NCBI GenBank assembly: GCA_017561265.1
Contig: JAFZDJ010000017.1
Location: 32,946-96,945, forward strand
Origin: Bacteroidales bacterium
Lineage (GTDB): Bacteria > Bacteroidota > Bacteroidia > Bacteroidales > UBA932
Reading direction: 5' to 3'
DNA: 64,000 nt
The position numbers were made by a program, and so were the translations under genes. This document shows positions 46,220 to 55,145 of this stretch, piece by piece; position 1 is the stretch's first letter, and each line of letters begins with the position of its first letter. The notes below the pieces were generated by a model that had not been told where the DNA came from, did not search any database, and worked only from the letters and a program-made list of their open reading frames with translations.

Positions 46220-46975
46220 TTAATAGTTTCTTCTACGGAATTCAGCAACAGTTATAGCAGTGGCTATTGCTGCATTCAAAGATTCCGAACCAGGATCGTC
46301 AGCCGGATATGGCGGTATGTACAACCTGTCTGAAACAAGGGCTGACATGGCATCAGAGATACCTTCTGATTCGTTTCCGACCACTATCATGACCGGTTTA
46401 TCCTGACCTGTATCCAAGGGGCGGGAATACATATTCAGACCGTCAAGGAAGGTACCGTATACCTTTCCTCCATGTGTGAGGACCATTTCGGCAAGATCCG
46501 GAAGATCGACATAATGCATCCTGACCCTGAATATTGCACCCATCGTCGCCTGCACGACCTTCGGATTAAAGACATCAACGGTATCTCTTGTTGCCAAGAC
46601 GGCATCTATTCCGAACCAATCAGCAATTCTGAGAATCGTACCAAGATTGCCCGGATCTCTGATTGTGTCAAGCGCCAGAAAGAGCCCGCCACGAGAAATG
46701 AGAGCCTCAAGAGAGGATACTTCATCTACATATATGTCTTCCGGCTTTCTGACAAGAGCTAAGACAGGGGATGGAGAAGCAAGAGCGGAAATCCTCTTCA
46801 TTGCCTCTTCACCAATTTCCTCCCTTCTATATATATGTTCAACATGGAAATCCGAGCTGACAGCTTCGTCCACCATCTTTTCTCCCTCGACAGTAAACAG
46901 TCCTGTTTCATCTCTGAACTTCTTCTGTTGCAGAGACTTGACTCTCTTTATTTCATTATTTGATATAGATGCCAT
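46220..46975 (-). CDS. TrmH/SpoU family RNA 2'-O-methyltransferase
   Basis: A 251-residue SPOUT-class methyltransferase. An N-terminal substrate-binding domain (about 1-90, with VKSLQQKKFRDETGLFTVEG) is followed by the catalytic domain with the three motifs: ALDTIRDPGNLGTILRIADWFG, VVGNESEGIS, and the C-terminal DPGSESLNAAIATAITVAEFRR, where the knot and SAM pocket form. It likely methylates 23S rRNA or a tRNA ribose; RlmB and TrmH-like members are hard to separate by sequence. The PEP-synthase-like gene follows after 10 bp. Confidence 0.92.
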   Translation of the reverse strand: MASISNNEIKRVKSLQQKKFRDETGLFTVEGEKMVDEAVSSDFHVEHIYRREEIGEEAMKRISALASPSPVLALVRKPEDIYVDEVSSLEALISRGGLFLALDTIRDPGNLGTILRIADWFGIDAVLATRDTVDVFNPKVVQATMGAIFRVRMHYVDLPDLAEMVLTHGGKVYGTFLDGLNMYSRPLDTGQDKPVMIVVGNESEGISDAMSALVSDRLYIPPYPADDPGSESLNAAIATAITVAEFRRRNY

Positions 46976-46998
46976 GGGTGTTGATTATCATAAAGATA

Positions 46999-47006
46999 CA
47001 AATATA
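46999..47006 (-). promoter_or_regulatory. Predicted -7 element of the methyltransferase gene
   Basis: The minus strand reads TATATTTG, 23 bp before the ATG at 46975. It is divergent from the TamL promoter. Confidence 0.4.
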
Positions 47007-47026
47007 ACAATTTTTCTGGCTAAAAT

Positions 47027-47058
47027 TTTGAGAAACGGTCAGATTAAGATAAATTTGC
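47027..47058 (+). promoter_or_regulatory. Bacteroidota-type promoter of the TamL gene
   Basis: TTTG at 47027-47030, 19 bp, then TAAATTTGC at 47050-47058: a full match to the consensus, 13 bp before the ATG at 47072. The leader must be very short. Confidence 0.6.
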
Positions 47059-47071
47059 ATATTGTAGCAAA

Positions 47072-49249
47072 ATGAAATCATACTTCGGCATATTCGTCAT
47101 CATTTTAGTCTCAATGATTGCGGCATCCTGCAGCACGACACGTGTTCTGCAGGACGGTGAATATCGTCTGACAAAGAATAAGATTGAAATAAGGAATGAT
47201 GACAGCTTCAATTCAAGCCAGCTCAACAAGTATCTGAAACAGAACGAGAACCTGGGATGGTCGCCTTTCATGGTAATGTACAACTGGTCGAACGGAACGG
47301 GGAACGGATGGGACAGATTCCTGAAGAAGATCGGCAAGGCTCCTGTGGTATACGATCCCGACATGGTCGAGAGCTCGATAGAGAATATTACCAATCACCT
47401 TGAATATCTCGGATACTATGGATCTTCTGTAAATTCTGAAATATCGGTTAACAAAAGAAGAGTATCTGTAATATATAATGTGAATCTGGGAAAAAGATTT
47501 CCCATCAAGGAAGTAAGATACAACCTTCCGTCCAGGGGTGAGTTCAAGGAAGCCTTCCTGAGCGACACATCACATCTTGGACTGAGAAGGGGAGAGTTCC
47601 TGTCTGAGGCTGCATTGGAAGAAATCAGCGTTGCATCAGCATCAAGGATGCGAAACATGGGATTCTTTGATTTCAGCAAGAATAACTTCTTTTTTGAAGC
47701 TGATACAATCTCATGCCCGGACTCAGCTGTCCTTGAACTGATAATAAATGAATATACCAGAAACGAGTCTTTCAAAGTTGCAGATGCAATCAGAAGATTC
47801 CATATCGGTGACGTCAGCATCACATATCCTAAATCACTGAAAATCAAGGATAAAGTTCTCAAAGGACTTAATACGGTAGAGCCAGGTGCCATTTACAGCG
47901 AAGATGTTGTCAACAATACATATTCACGACTGTCAGAGCTGAGGCTTTTCAGCAGTGTCAATATCGGGATGACTCCGGCTGACACTAATATCGTAGACTG
48001 TTCGATTGCTCTTACCCAGTCAAAACTGCAAGGTTTCAAGGTGAATCTTGAAGGATCGACCAACTCTTCAGGACTTCTCGGTATATCACCGCAGATATCC
48101 TATTACCACAAGAACATATTCAGAGGCGGAGAGTGGCTTAATATGAGCTTCATGGGCAATTTCCAGTTCAAATTGAAGGATAATATCAGATCCAATGAAT
48201 TCGGAGTATCGGCCGGACTCAGCCTTCCAAGGTTCTTCCCATTGTCATACAGGCATTTCAAAGGAGCTATTCCAAGAACCGACATCAATTTCTCATATAA
48301 TTATCAGGATCGACCGGAATACACAAGAAATATAATATCGACATCTTACGGATATACAGGCAACATTGAAAGCCGCTTCTACTATCAGATATATCCGATG
48401 CAGCTTAATATAGTACGTCTGTTCGACCTGAAGGATGATTTCTACGACACCCTTGCAAACGATCCGTTCCTGAGAAACGCTTATCAGGACCATTTCGACC
48501 TTGGATCCGGTGCAATGCTCTATTATACAACCAGTTCTGCTGCTATTCCTGATGAAACCTATTTCTATTCAAGACTTCAGCTGGATATTGCAGGAAATCT
48601 TCTCAGGGCATTCAATCCGCTTATGAAGAAGGATGCGAACGGTTCCGGAATGATCTGGAACACCCCTTATTCGCAGTTTGTAAGAGCCGAACTTACTCTT
48701 GGCCGTACATGGGTGTGGGGCAGAAATAACGGTCACTCGATTGCCACACGTCTTCTTGCCGGAGCCGGATATGCATATGGAAACTCTTCGGCATTGCCAT
48801 TTGAGAAACATTTCTATGGTGGAGGTGCGAACAGTCTCAGAGGATGGCAGGCCAGAACAGTCGGCCCTGGCACATCTCCTTTGGACAAATCATTCGTCAT
48901 CCCTAACCAGACCGGAGACATGAAGCTGGAAGCAAACATCGAATATCGTTTCGATATATTCTGGAAAGTTGCAGGAGCTGTGTTTGTAGATGCAGGAAAT
49001 GTCTGGACATTAAGGAACAGCAAGTCAGAAGCAATTGACTCATCGATGTTCCAGTGGAAAACATTCAGCGAAAGCATTGCCGCCAACTGGGGTACCGGCC
49101 TCAGACTTGATTTCGGATTCCTTCTCCTTAGGTTCGACATGGGTATGAAGATACATGACCCTGCCAGAGAACAGAAATGGGTCAATCCGGGACAATGGCT
49201 CCGAAGAGACAATTTCGCCCTTCACTTCGGAGTCGGTTATCCGTTCTGA
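47072..49249 (+). CDS. TamA/BamA-superfamily outer-membrane lipoprotein (TamL type)
   Basis: A 725-residue exported protein with a lipoprotein signal (MIAASCSTT, C20), which distinguishes Bacteroidota TamL from unlipidated TamA. POTRA-like repeats occupy about 30-330 (IKEVRYNLPSRGEF, then FHIGDVSITYP), and the C-terminal 350 residues form a D15/BamA beta-barrel with the GGGANSLRGW motif near 588 and a final strand ending in GVGYPF. Such proteins insert other beta-barrel proteins into the outer membrane. The usual partner TamB is not in this window. A well-formed promoter precedes it, and it converges on rarA. Confidence 0.88.
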   Translation: MKSYFGIFVIILVSMIAASCSTTRVLQDGEYRLTKNKIEIRNDDSFNSSQLNKYLKQNENLGWSPFMVMYNWSNGTGNGWDRFLKKIGKAPVVYDPDMVESSIENITNHLEYLGYYGSSVNSEISVNKRRVSVIYNVNLGKRFPIKEVRYNLPSRGEFKEAFLSDTSHLGLRRGEFLSEAALEEISVASASRMRNMGFFDFSKNNFFFEADTISCPDSAVLELIINEYTRNESFKVADAIRRFHIGDVSITYPKSLKIKDKVLKGLNTVEPGAIYSEDVVNNTYSRLSELRLFSSVNIGMTPADTNIVDCSIALTQSKLQGFKVNLEGSTNSSGLLGISPQISYYHKNIFRGGEWLNMSFMGNFQFKLKDNIRSNEFGVSAGLSLPRFFPLSYRHFKGAIPRTDINFSYNYQDRPEYTRNIISTSYGYTGNIESRFYYQIYPMQLNIVRLFDLKDDFYDTLANDPFLRNAYQDHFDLGSGAMLYYTTSSAAIPDETYFYSRLQLDIAGNLLRAFNPLMKKDANGSGMIWNTPYSQFVRAELTLGRTWVWGRNNGHSIATRLLAGAGYAYGNSSALPFEKHFYGGGANSLRGWQARTVGPGTSPLDKSFVIPNQTGDMKLEANIEYRFDIFWKVAGAVFVDAGNVWTLRNSKSEAIDSSMFQWKTFSESIAANWGTGLRLDFGFLLLRFDMGMKIHDPAREQKWVNPGQWLRRDNFALHFGVGYPF

Positions 49250-49252
49250 TGC

Positions 49253-50566
49253 TTATTTCTTGTAGTATTTCGGCCAGAGTGTTTCGAGACGACTGCGAAG
49301 TCCGTCTTCATGCTTATTGTCTCCGGGAGAATAGAAGGTTTTGCCGTGCAGCTCTGAAGGCATGAACTCAAGATCCGCAAAATGTCCCGGATAATCATGA
49401 GCATACTTGTATCCGTCCGAATAGCCTAGTTCTTCCATGAGCTTGGTAGGGGCATTCCTCAGATAAAGGGGTACGGAAGCCATCTGCGTATCCTTTGCAA
49501 CTTCAAGAGCCTCATTTATAGCCATATAAGCAGAATTACTCTTCGGTGAAGAAGCTAGATATATAGTACATTCCGCCAAAGGAATCCTAGCCTCAGGCAT
49601 TCCGATCACATGTACAATCTGAAAGGTGGAATTAGCAAGAAGAAGGGCATTGGGATTTGCCAGTCCTACATCTTCGGCTGCCAGAATACATAACCTTCTG
49701 GCTATGAACAGAGGATCTTCACCGCCTTCAAGCATTCTGGCAAGATAGTATATAGCTGCATTAGGATCAGAGCCTCTGACACTTTTAATAAAGGCAGAAA
49801 TAATATCATAATGCATCTCGCCGCCTTTATCATATATAGCGGTGTTTTCCTGAAGGCACTCGGTTACCCTTTTATTATTTATCACCACTGGCGAACTGCC
49901 GATGAATGATCCGACTACGATCTCAAGAATATTCAGAAGCTTTCTTGCATCGCCAGCTGCATAACGGAAGAGAGCATCGGTCTCTTCAACCTGTATGTTT
50001 CTGTATTTAAGGATCTCATCCTCTTTCAATGCCCTGTCAAGAAGATTCTGAAGATCAGCCTTTTCCAACGACTTTAGCACAAACACCTGGCATCGTGAAA
50101 GAAGAGGTGTAATCACTTCAAAAGATGGATTCTCCGTAGTCGCTCCGATCAGTATTACTGTTCCGTCTTCTACTGCTCCCAGGAGAGCATCCTGCTGGGC
50201 TTTATTGAATCTGTGGATCTCGTCTATGAAAAGGATAGGGGAGGAACCACTTGCGAACAATGAATTTGAACGTGCCCGGTCAATGACATCCCTGACATCC
50301 TTGACACCGGAACTGACAGCTGACAAAGTGAAGAATTCTCTTCCCAACGACTTTGCGACAATATGGGAAAGGGTCGTTTTACCAACTCCCGGAGGCCCCC
50401 ATAGGATAAAGGAGGATAAATTTCCGCTTTCTATCATATTGCGCAAGATACATCCCTGACCGATAAGATGTCTCTGACCGACATAACCGTCAAGGTCATG
50501 CGGCCTCATCCTTTCAGGAAGTGGCGGGAGCATCCTGCTTCGTCCTATGTTGTCTCCTGTTGTCAT
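49253..50566 (-). CDS. rarA: Replication-associated recombination protein A (AAA+ ATPase)
   Basis: A 437-residue AAA+ protein of the RarA/MgsA/WRNIP1 family acting at stalled replication forks. Walker A is GPPGVGKTTLSHIVAKS near residue 57, Walker B is LFIDEIHRFNKAQQD near 112, and the N-terminal PLPERMRPHDLDGYVGQRHLIG and C-terminal tetramerisation region are normal. The length matches the family. It follows the GNAT-like gene by 3 bp in the same operon and converges on the TamL gene. Confidence 0.95.
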   Translation of the reverse strand: MTTGDNIGRSRMLPPLPERMRPHDLDGYVGQRHLIGQGCILRNMIESGNLSSFILWGPPGVGKTTLSHIVAKSLGREFFTLSAVSSGVKDVRDVIDRARSNSLFASGSSPILFIDEIHRFNKAQQDALLGAVEDGTVILIGATTENPSFEVITPLLSRCQVFVLKSLEKADLQNLLDRALKEDEILKYRNIQVEETDALFRYAAGDARKLLNILEIVVGSFIGSSPVVINNKRVTECLQENTAIYDKGGEMHYDIISAFIKSVRGSDPNAAIYYLARMLEGGEDPLFIARRLCILAAEDVGLANPNALLLANSTFQIVHVIGMPEARIPLAECTIYLASSPKSNSAYMAINEALEVAKDTQMASVPLYLRNAPTKLMEELGYSDGYKYAHDYPGHFADLEFMPSELHGKTFYSPGDNKHEDGLRSRLETLWPKYYKK

Positions 50567-50569
50567 TTA

Positions 50570-51700
50570 TCAGATTTCTTTGGCAAATATCCAGCGTTTC
50601 TTATGCTGTTCCTTCTCAAAAGAAGCCCACATTGCCTGTATCTTTGTATTGTCTTCAAGATTGGCGTTAGTCTCTGCATACCTGAATCCCATCTTATGAC
50701 AATTCTCCATGATATCCAAACATAGAACCGAATTGATAGCTTTGTTCTGATAGTCAGGTCTTACTCCGATAAGAAGAAGTTCAAGTGTATCGGTCGGCTT
50801 CCAGTACATTGCCTTCAGGAGGTGCCACCATCCGAACGGAAGAATCTCTCCATTGCATTTCTGAAGTGCCTTTGCAATTGAAGGCATTGTGATCGCAGCT
50901 CCGATCAATTCTCCTTCCTGATTCTCGACGAAGGCAAGAAGGTTCATGTTTATGACGCCCAGATAAGTATCCACAAACTGATCTATCTGTTTTGGAGACA
51001 GAAGCGAGAAGCCATAAAGGCCGCAGTACGTCTGATTTATAAGCTCAAAGATCTTCTGACCATAATTTTCGCGCTTGACCTGAGCCTTTGTCTTTTTGAT
51101 AAGTTTAAGGTTGTATCTTTCCAGTACGACCTGAGACAACTTTTTAAGTCTCTCAGGCACCTCAGCAGGAATAGTGATTCTATATTCGAGCCATCCTGTC
51201 TCCTTGACATATCCGTGCTTCTTCATGTGCTCCGGATAGTATGGATGATTGTGGAACAATGCCATGGTACAGATGCGGTCAAAACCATCTACAAGCATTC
51301 CCTCAGGATCGAAATCAGTAAATCCTAACGGACCTGCTATCTGGTTCATTCCTTTCGACTTGCCGAAAGCAATCACAGCATCAAGAAGTGCCTTTGACAC
51401 TTCCAGATCATCAATGAAATCAAACCATCCGAAACGGACCTGCTTGACACTCCATGCCTGATTAGCCTTATTATTGACGATGGCAGCCACTCTTCCTACA
51501 GGCTTTCCATCCTTATATGCCAGATAAAACTCCGCCTCACTGAATTCGAATGCAGCGTTCTTATTTCTGTCAAAAGTCTCAAGGTCATCCATCGGCATGG
51601 AAGGGACATAGTACTTATTACCCTTATACATTTTATTTGCAAATCTGACGAATGTCTTGAGCTCACTTTTTGTGGTTACTGTCTTTATTTGAACAGCCAT
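50570..51700 (-). CDS. GNAT-fold N-acetyltransferase-like protein
   Basis: A 376-residue cytoplasmic protein. The N-terminal part has a GNAT-like start (FYLAYKDGKPVGRVAAIVN) and a PLGFTDFDPEGMLVDGF stretch with many aromatic residues, and the C-terminal part reads GVRPDYQNKAINSVL and FRYAETNANLEDNTKIQAMWASF, the acetyl-CoA-binding region in this family. The protein is longer than a single GNAT domain (about 150), as two tandem GNAT folds would be. The substrate is unknown. It is in an operon with rarA, 3 bp apart. Confidence 0.7.
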   Translation of the reverse strand: MAVQIKTVTTKSELKTFVRFANKMYKGNKYYVPSMPMDDLETFDRNKNAAFEFSEAEFYLAYKDGKPVGRVAAIVNNKANQAWSVKQVRFGWFDFIDDLEVSKALLDAVIAFGKSKGMNQIAGPLGFTDFDPEGMLVDGFDRICTMALFHNHPYYPEHMKKHGYVKETGWLEYRITIPAEVPERLKKLSQVVLERYNLKLIKKTKAQVKRENYGQKIFELINQTYCGLYGFSLLSPKQIDQFVDTYLGVINMNLLAFVENQEGELIGAAITMPSIAKALQKCNGEILPFGWWHLLKAMYWKPTDTLELLLIGVRPDYQNKAINSVLCLDIMENCHKMGFRYAETNANLEDNTKIQAMWASFEKEQHKKRWIFAKEI

Positions 51701-51730
51701 ATTTATATGGTTTAAGTTTATACAATTTTA

Positions 51731-51738
51731 CAAAGTTA
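51731..51738 (-). promoter_or_regulatory. Predicted -7 element of the GNAT-rarA operon
   Basis: The minus strand reads TAACTTTG, 30 bp before the ATG at 51700. Confidence 0.35.
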
Positions 51739-51781
51739 TGAAAATTTCCCAGATATTCTTTATTTTTACTAAATTCGCATT

Positions 51782-53179
51782 ATGAAAAAGACTAAAATAA
51801 TATGTACGGTTTCTGATGTCAGATGCGACTCAGAATTTATCCGCGAACTCTATGAAAACGGAATGAATGTGGCACGCATCAATTCCGCTCATGCAACATT
51901 GGAAGGTGCACAGAAGATTGTTGACAATGTAAGATCCGTATCTGATAAGATCGGTATCCTTATAGATACAAAAGGACCCGAAATCAGGCTGAACGAGATG
52001 GATAACACAGTAGGTTTTCCTGTACAGGAGGGCGATCACATCCATGTAGGCAAAGGCCTTGGCAACAAATGCAGACAGGGAATGCTGTACACCAATTGCG
52101 AAGGTTTTGTTGATGACGTACCTGTTGGTGCTCAAATACTTATAGACGATGGAGCCATTGCCCTTGAAGTAATCGGGAAGGATGATGATACACTTTCATG
52201 CAGAATCTGCAATAATGGAGTCATAAAAGGCAAGAAAAGCATAAATGTTCCTGGAGTGCATATATCTCTGCCTTCATTGACAGATAAAGACAAATCTTTT
52301 GTAAGATGGGCTATTGAAGCGGATATCGATTTCATTGCCCACTCCTTTGTCCGCAACAAGGAAGATCTTCATGAAATTCAGAGACTGCTTGACGAGGCAG
52401 GAAGTCACATAAAAATCATTTCAAAAATCGAGAATCAGCAAGGTATAGACAATCTGGATGACATTCTTACCTACTGCTACGGTGTAATGATTGCAAGAGG
52501 AGATCTCGGTGTGGAGATACCTGCAGAAAAGATCCCGATGATTCAAAAGCTTATCGTGCAGAAATGCAGGGCAAGGAAAAAGCCAGTGATCGTAGCCACA
52601 CAGATGCTTCACAGCATGATTGAGAATCCTCGTCCTACCAGGGCAGAAGTGACTGATGTAGCCAATGCCATTTTCCAAAGCACTGACGCGATCATGCTCA
52701 GCGGTGAGACAGCATCGGGAAAATATCCTTTAGAGGCGGTCAGGACGATGAGCACGATTGCAAAAGAAGCGGAGGAGACTATAGACACGACTTTGGACCT
52801 CAATCTGGAAAAAGTGACAAAACCGATAGCTGGAGTTCTTGCAAAAGCTCTTGTATCAGCAACTCAGACCCTTCCTGTAAAAGCCATAATACTCGACACA
52901 TGGACAGGAAGGACAGGAAGATATCTTGCTGAGTTCAGACCTAAAGTCCCTATTTATGCAATGTGCTATAATTCTTTCACAATGAGGGAATTAGCCTTAT
53001 CTTATGACGTGTATTCATATAAATTTGAAATTACTGATAGCAAGGAAGGATTCGTGCAGAACTCCTTGAAGATACTTCTGGAAGATGGCAAGTTGGAAAA
53101 AGGAGATCTCGTAGGCTTCATCGGAGGTAGCTTCAATGATGAGGTCGGAGCCACCTACATGGAATTCAAATATGTATAG
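51782..53179 (+). CDS. pyk: Pyruvate kinase
   Basis: A 465-residue glycolytic enzyme making pyruvate and ATP from PEP and ADP. The family features are clear: GMNVARINSAHAT near 27, the DTKGPEIR loop near 62, the active-site region KIENQQGIDNLDDIL near 212, ARGDLGVEIP, MLHSMIENPRPTRAEVTDVANA and the GETASGKYP loop. A short C-terminal allosteric domain follows. The end overlaps by 8 bp the start of a small beta-barrel protein gene, so these genes share a message, an unusual partner set for pyk. Confidence 0.96.
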   Translation: MKKTKIICTVSDVRCDSEFIRELYENGMNVARINSAHATLEGAQKIVDNVRSVSDKIGILIDTKGPEIRLNEMDNTVGFPVQEGDHIHVGKGLGNKCRQGMLYTNCEGFVDDVPVGAQILIDDGAIALEVIGKDDDTLSCRICNNGVIKGKKSINVPGVHISLPSLTDKDKSFVRWAIEADIDFIAHSFVRNKEDLHEIQRLLDEAGSHIKIISKIENQQGIDNLDDILTYCYGVMIARGDLGVEIPAEKIPMIQKLIVQKCRARKKPVIVATQMLHSMIENPRPTRAEVTDVANAIFQSTDAIMLSGETASGKYPLEAVRTMSTIAKEAEETIDTTLDLNLEKVTKPIAGVLAKALVSATQTLPVKAIILDTWTGRTGRYLAEFRPKVPIYAMCYNSFTMRELALSYDVYSYKFEITDSKEGFVQNSLKILLEDGKLEKGDLVGFIGGSFNDEVGATYMEFKYV

Positions 53180-53693
53180 ACTTCTGTTCATACTGGCCAT
53201 GCTGATGGTAGCTGATGCCGCCTATGCTCAATCAAGAGCACTAGGCTGTACGTTCAGTTACTCAGGTACTGGCATTTCGTATGAACATAGGATGGATGAT
53301 GAATCGTTCATAGATGCTCAGTTGAGAGCGGAGACGGCATCGGTCTTTACATATGGCAGTAAGCTGCCGGGGGTATCTGCATCTTTCACATGGAACATGA
53401 TATTCGCTTCAACTGAATCCGTAAACGGCAATTGCGTCAGATTTTATGGAGGACCCGGACTTGCTTTAGGGATGGCCGAAGACCTGAACGCTTCGGCAGG
53501 AATGTATTTCGGACTCAAGGGAAGAGTCGGATGCGAATGTGTTTTTCCTAGAGGAATCATCCTTTCCTTCAGCCTCTCACCTTTGCTGGGAGCGCATCTG
53601 AAACGGGTAAACGGCGGTACGACAATGCTTCCTTTCAAGATGGGATTGTTACATGGCATAATGCCTGAGGTCGGAATCAAATATGCGTTATGA
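53172..53693 (+). CDS. Small secreted beta-barrel-like protein
   Basis: Start at 53172 (MYRLLFILAMLMVADAAYAQ), a signal peptide that overlaps the pyk stop by 8 bp; the earlier in-frame ATG at 53136 lies inside pyk and has no signal. The 173-residue product has alternating short beta strands with turn-rich glycine sequences (GGPGLALGMAEDLNASAGMYFG) and ends GIKYAL, the pattern of small outer-membrane barrels. No named family is certain. The next gene begins one base after its stop and also looks like an outer-membrane barrel protein. Confidence 0.6.
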   Translation: MYRLLFILAMLMVADAAYAQSRALGCTFSYSGTGISYEHRMDDESFIDAQLRAETASVFTYGSKLPGVSASFTWNMIFASTESVNGNCVRFYGGPGLALGMAEDLNASAGMYFGLKGRVGCECVFPRGIILSFSLSPLLGAHLKRVNGGTTMLPFKMGLLHGIMPEVGIKYAL

Positions 53694-53694
53694 C

Positions 53695-54315
53695 ATGAAA
53701 CGAACACTCACCATATTACTGATTATCATATCATTTAACATAGATGTTTCCGCAAAAGGGGAGAGTGCAGATGATGATTGCGACGTTACTTTCGGTATAG
53801 AATGGGGATATGTAGCGACAATCCAGTCCGGATACCATTATAATTTCTTCGCTCCGGAAGGTTACAGAGTCGACGATTACGGAAATAACTTCGGACACCA
53901 CGCGAATGCGGATATGTATTTCCACATAGGATATGATATGGGACAATACTGGAACCTGTCATTATATGCCGGCTATGCAGGCATCGGAAACATTCATAAG
54001 GCTATACCGGTCAGTATAAGAGCTACGCGATATTTCAATGCGGAAAAAAATCATGACAGATGGTTCATGTTCATGGATGCTGGAAGTGGAATATCGATAA
54101 AGAAACCTGTACAGGAGATTGCAGTGGGAAAGATTGGAGGTGGATACAGGCTGGCATTAAGCAGAACCACCGGTCTGGCTTTCCTTATGTCGGCAAGAAT
54201 GACTTACACTCATCCTGAGATCATATATGACAAACAACCCGTCAGCATTGATAAAATCAACAGGTGCAACGCCTTTCTGACGGCGATATCATTAGGAATA
54301 TCATTGAGTTTCTAA
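53695..54315 (+). CDS. Small outer-membrane beta-barrel protein
   Basis: Start at 53695 (MKRTLTILLIIISFNIDVSAKG) because it begins with a signal peptide; ATG 53683 is in frame four codons earlier but inside the preceding gene. The 206-residue product has barrel-like strands: FGIEWGYVATIQSGYHYNFF, WNLSLYAGYAGIG, MFMDAGSGI and a final LGISLSF, which is a typical C-terminal barrel strand ending in an aromatic residue. Its function is unknown. One base separates it from the previous barrel-like gene; DUF1963 follows 28 bp later. Confidence 0.65.
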   Translation: MKRTLTILLIIISFNIDVSAKGESADDDCDVTFGIEWGYVATIQSGYHYNFFAPEGYRVDDYGNNFGHHANADMYFHIGYDMGQYWNLSLYAGYAGIGNIHKAIPVSIRATRYFNAEKNHDRWFMFMDAGSGISIKKPVQEIAVGKIGGGYRLALSRTTGLAFLMSARMTYTHPEIIYDKQPVSIDKINRCNAFLTAISLGISLSF

Positions 54316-54343
54316 CTGATCATCAACTAATCAACTTATAATT

Positions 54344-54958
54344 ATGGCAATAAGACTTACTTTAGCAAAGACCGAACGAATCCTTTTCTGCGGCAGTAAA
54401 TGGTGGGGAGACCCTGATATGCCTGAAAACATGCAGTACCCGACAATGGAAATCACTGAAGATGGAGAAACATATGATTACCCGCTTACCTTCATTTGTC
54501 AGATAAACTGCGAGGATATAGCTGCTTTTGACAAGGAAGGAAAGCTGCCTCATGAAGGAATGTTATATTTCTTTGCGGCTATTGATGATTACATCGGATA
54601 TGAATCACCTGTACATAATCCTGAAGGTGAATGGCCTAAAGGTCGTCTTGTGGTCAAATATGCAAAATCCATTAATTTCGAAACCTTCCAGACATGTATG
54701 TTGGTCGGCGATGAAGACGAGCAGCTTACAGAGCCAGAGCTGGGAATAACATTTTCAGAGTGTAGCGATGATGAAGATGGAATAAAGATGTTAGTTAATG
54801 ACAATCAGTCGGCTGACATTATAAAATTGATGCAGATCTGTACGGATCAGAGCGGAAACCTGGATTTCGGAGCCGGACATCTGGATATAGTAATTAAGGA
54901 TTCTGACCTTAAATTCGGCAACTGGAAGCGTTCAAAAGCAATTCTTGAATTGAAATAG
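54344..54958 (+). CDS. DUF1963 (YwqG-like) cytoplasmic protein
   Basis: A 204-residue soluble protein. The N-terminal segment has SKWWGDPDMPENMQYP, then YPLTFICQINCEDI, and further on GMLYFFAAIDD and LDFGAGHLDIVIKDSDL; this order matches the DUF1963/YwqG family of unknown function. It lies at the end of the pyk and barrel genes and upstream of the thiamin riboswitch. Confidence 0.82.
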   Translation: MAIRLTLAKTERILFCGSKWWGDPDMPENMQYPTMEITEDGETYDYPLTFICQINCEDIAAFDKEGKLPHEGMLYFFAAIDDYIGYESPVHNPEGEWPKGRLVVKYAKSINFETFQTCMLVGDEDEQLTEPELGITFSECSDDEDGIKMLVNDNQSADIIKLMQICTDQSGNLDFGAGHLDIVIKDSDLKFGNWKRSKAILELK

Positions 54959-54980
54959 AACATTCAAATAAAATAATACT

Positions 54981-54989
54981 TATATTTGC
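54981..54989 (+). promoter_or_regulatory. Predicted -7 element of the thiamin operon
   Basis: TATATTTGC, a full match to the Bacteroidota element, ends 6 bp before the start of the riboswitch, so the RNA would begin close to the aptamer. Confidence 0.55.
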
Positions 54990-54994
54990 AATGC

Positions 54995-55085
54995 TGTTAG
55001 GGGTGCTGAGCATTTCGTGCTCGGCTGAGATTATACCCTATGAACCTGATATGTATAATGACAGCGCAGGGAAACGGTATGGTAT
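54995..55085 (+). ncRNA. TPP riboswitch (THI element)
   Basis: The leader holds the TPP aptamer core in order: GGGGTGC, a GAGCA/TGCTC stem-loop, GCTGAGA, TACCC, TGAACCTGAT, then ACAGCGCAGGGA. These are the conserved bases of the THI box. A small GGCTT/AAGCC hairpin at 55098-55112 and 33 nt further to the thiM ATG form the expression platform; it lacks a T run, so control is more likely at translation than by termination. Confidence 0.9.
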
Positions 55086-55145
55086 TCATTGTTCGCAGGC
55101 TTGGATAAAGCCGTCTTCTCTGGGTTGTATAATAACAATAAGACA

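Noticed and set aside
45391..46257. A 288-codon open frame on the plus strand
   Set aside because: It is fully antisense to the PEP-synthase-like gene, has no start context or family pattern, and mirrors the codon bias of the real gene.
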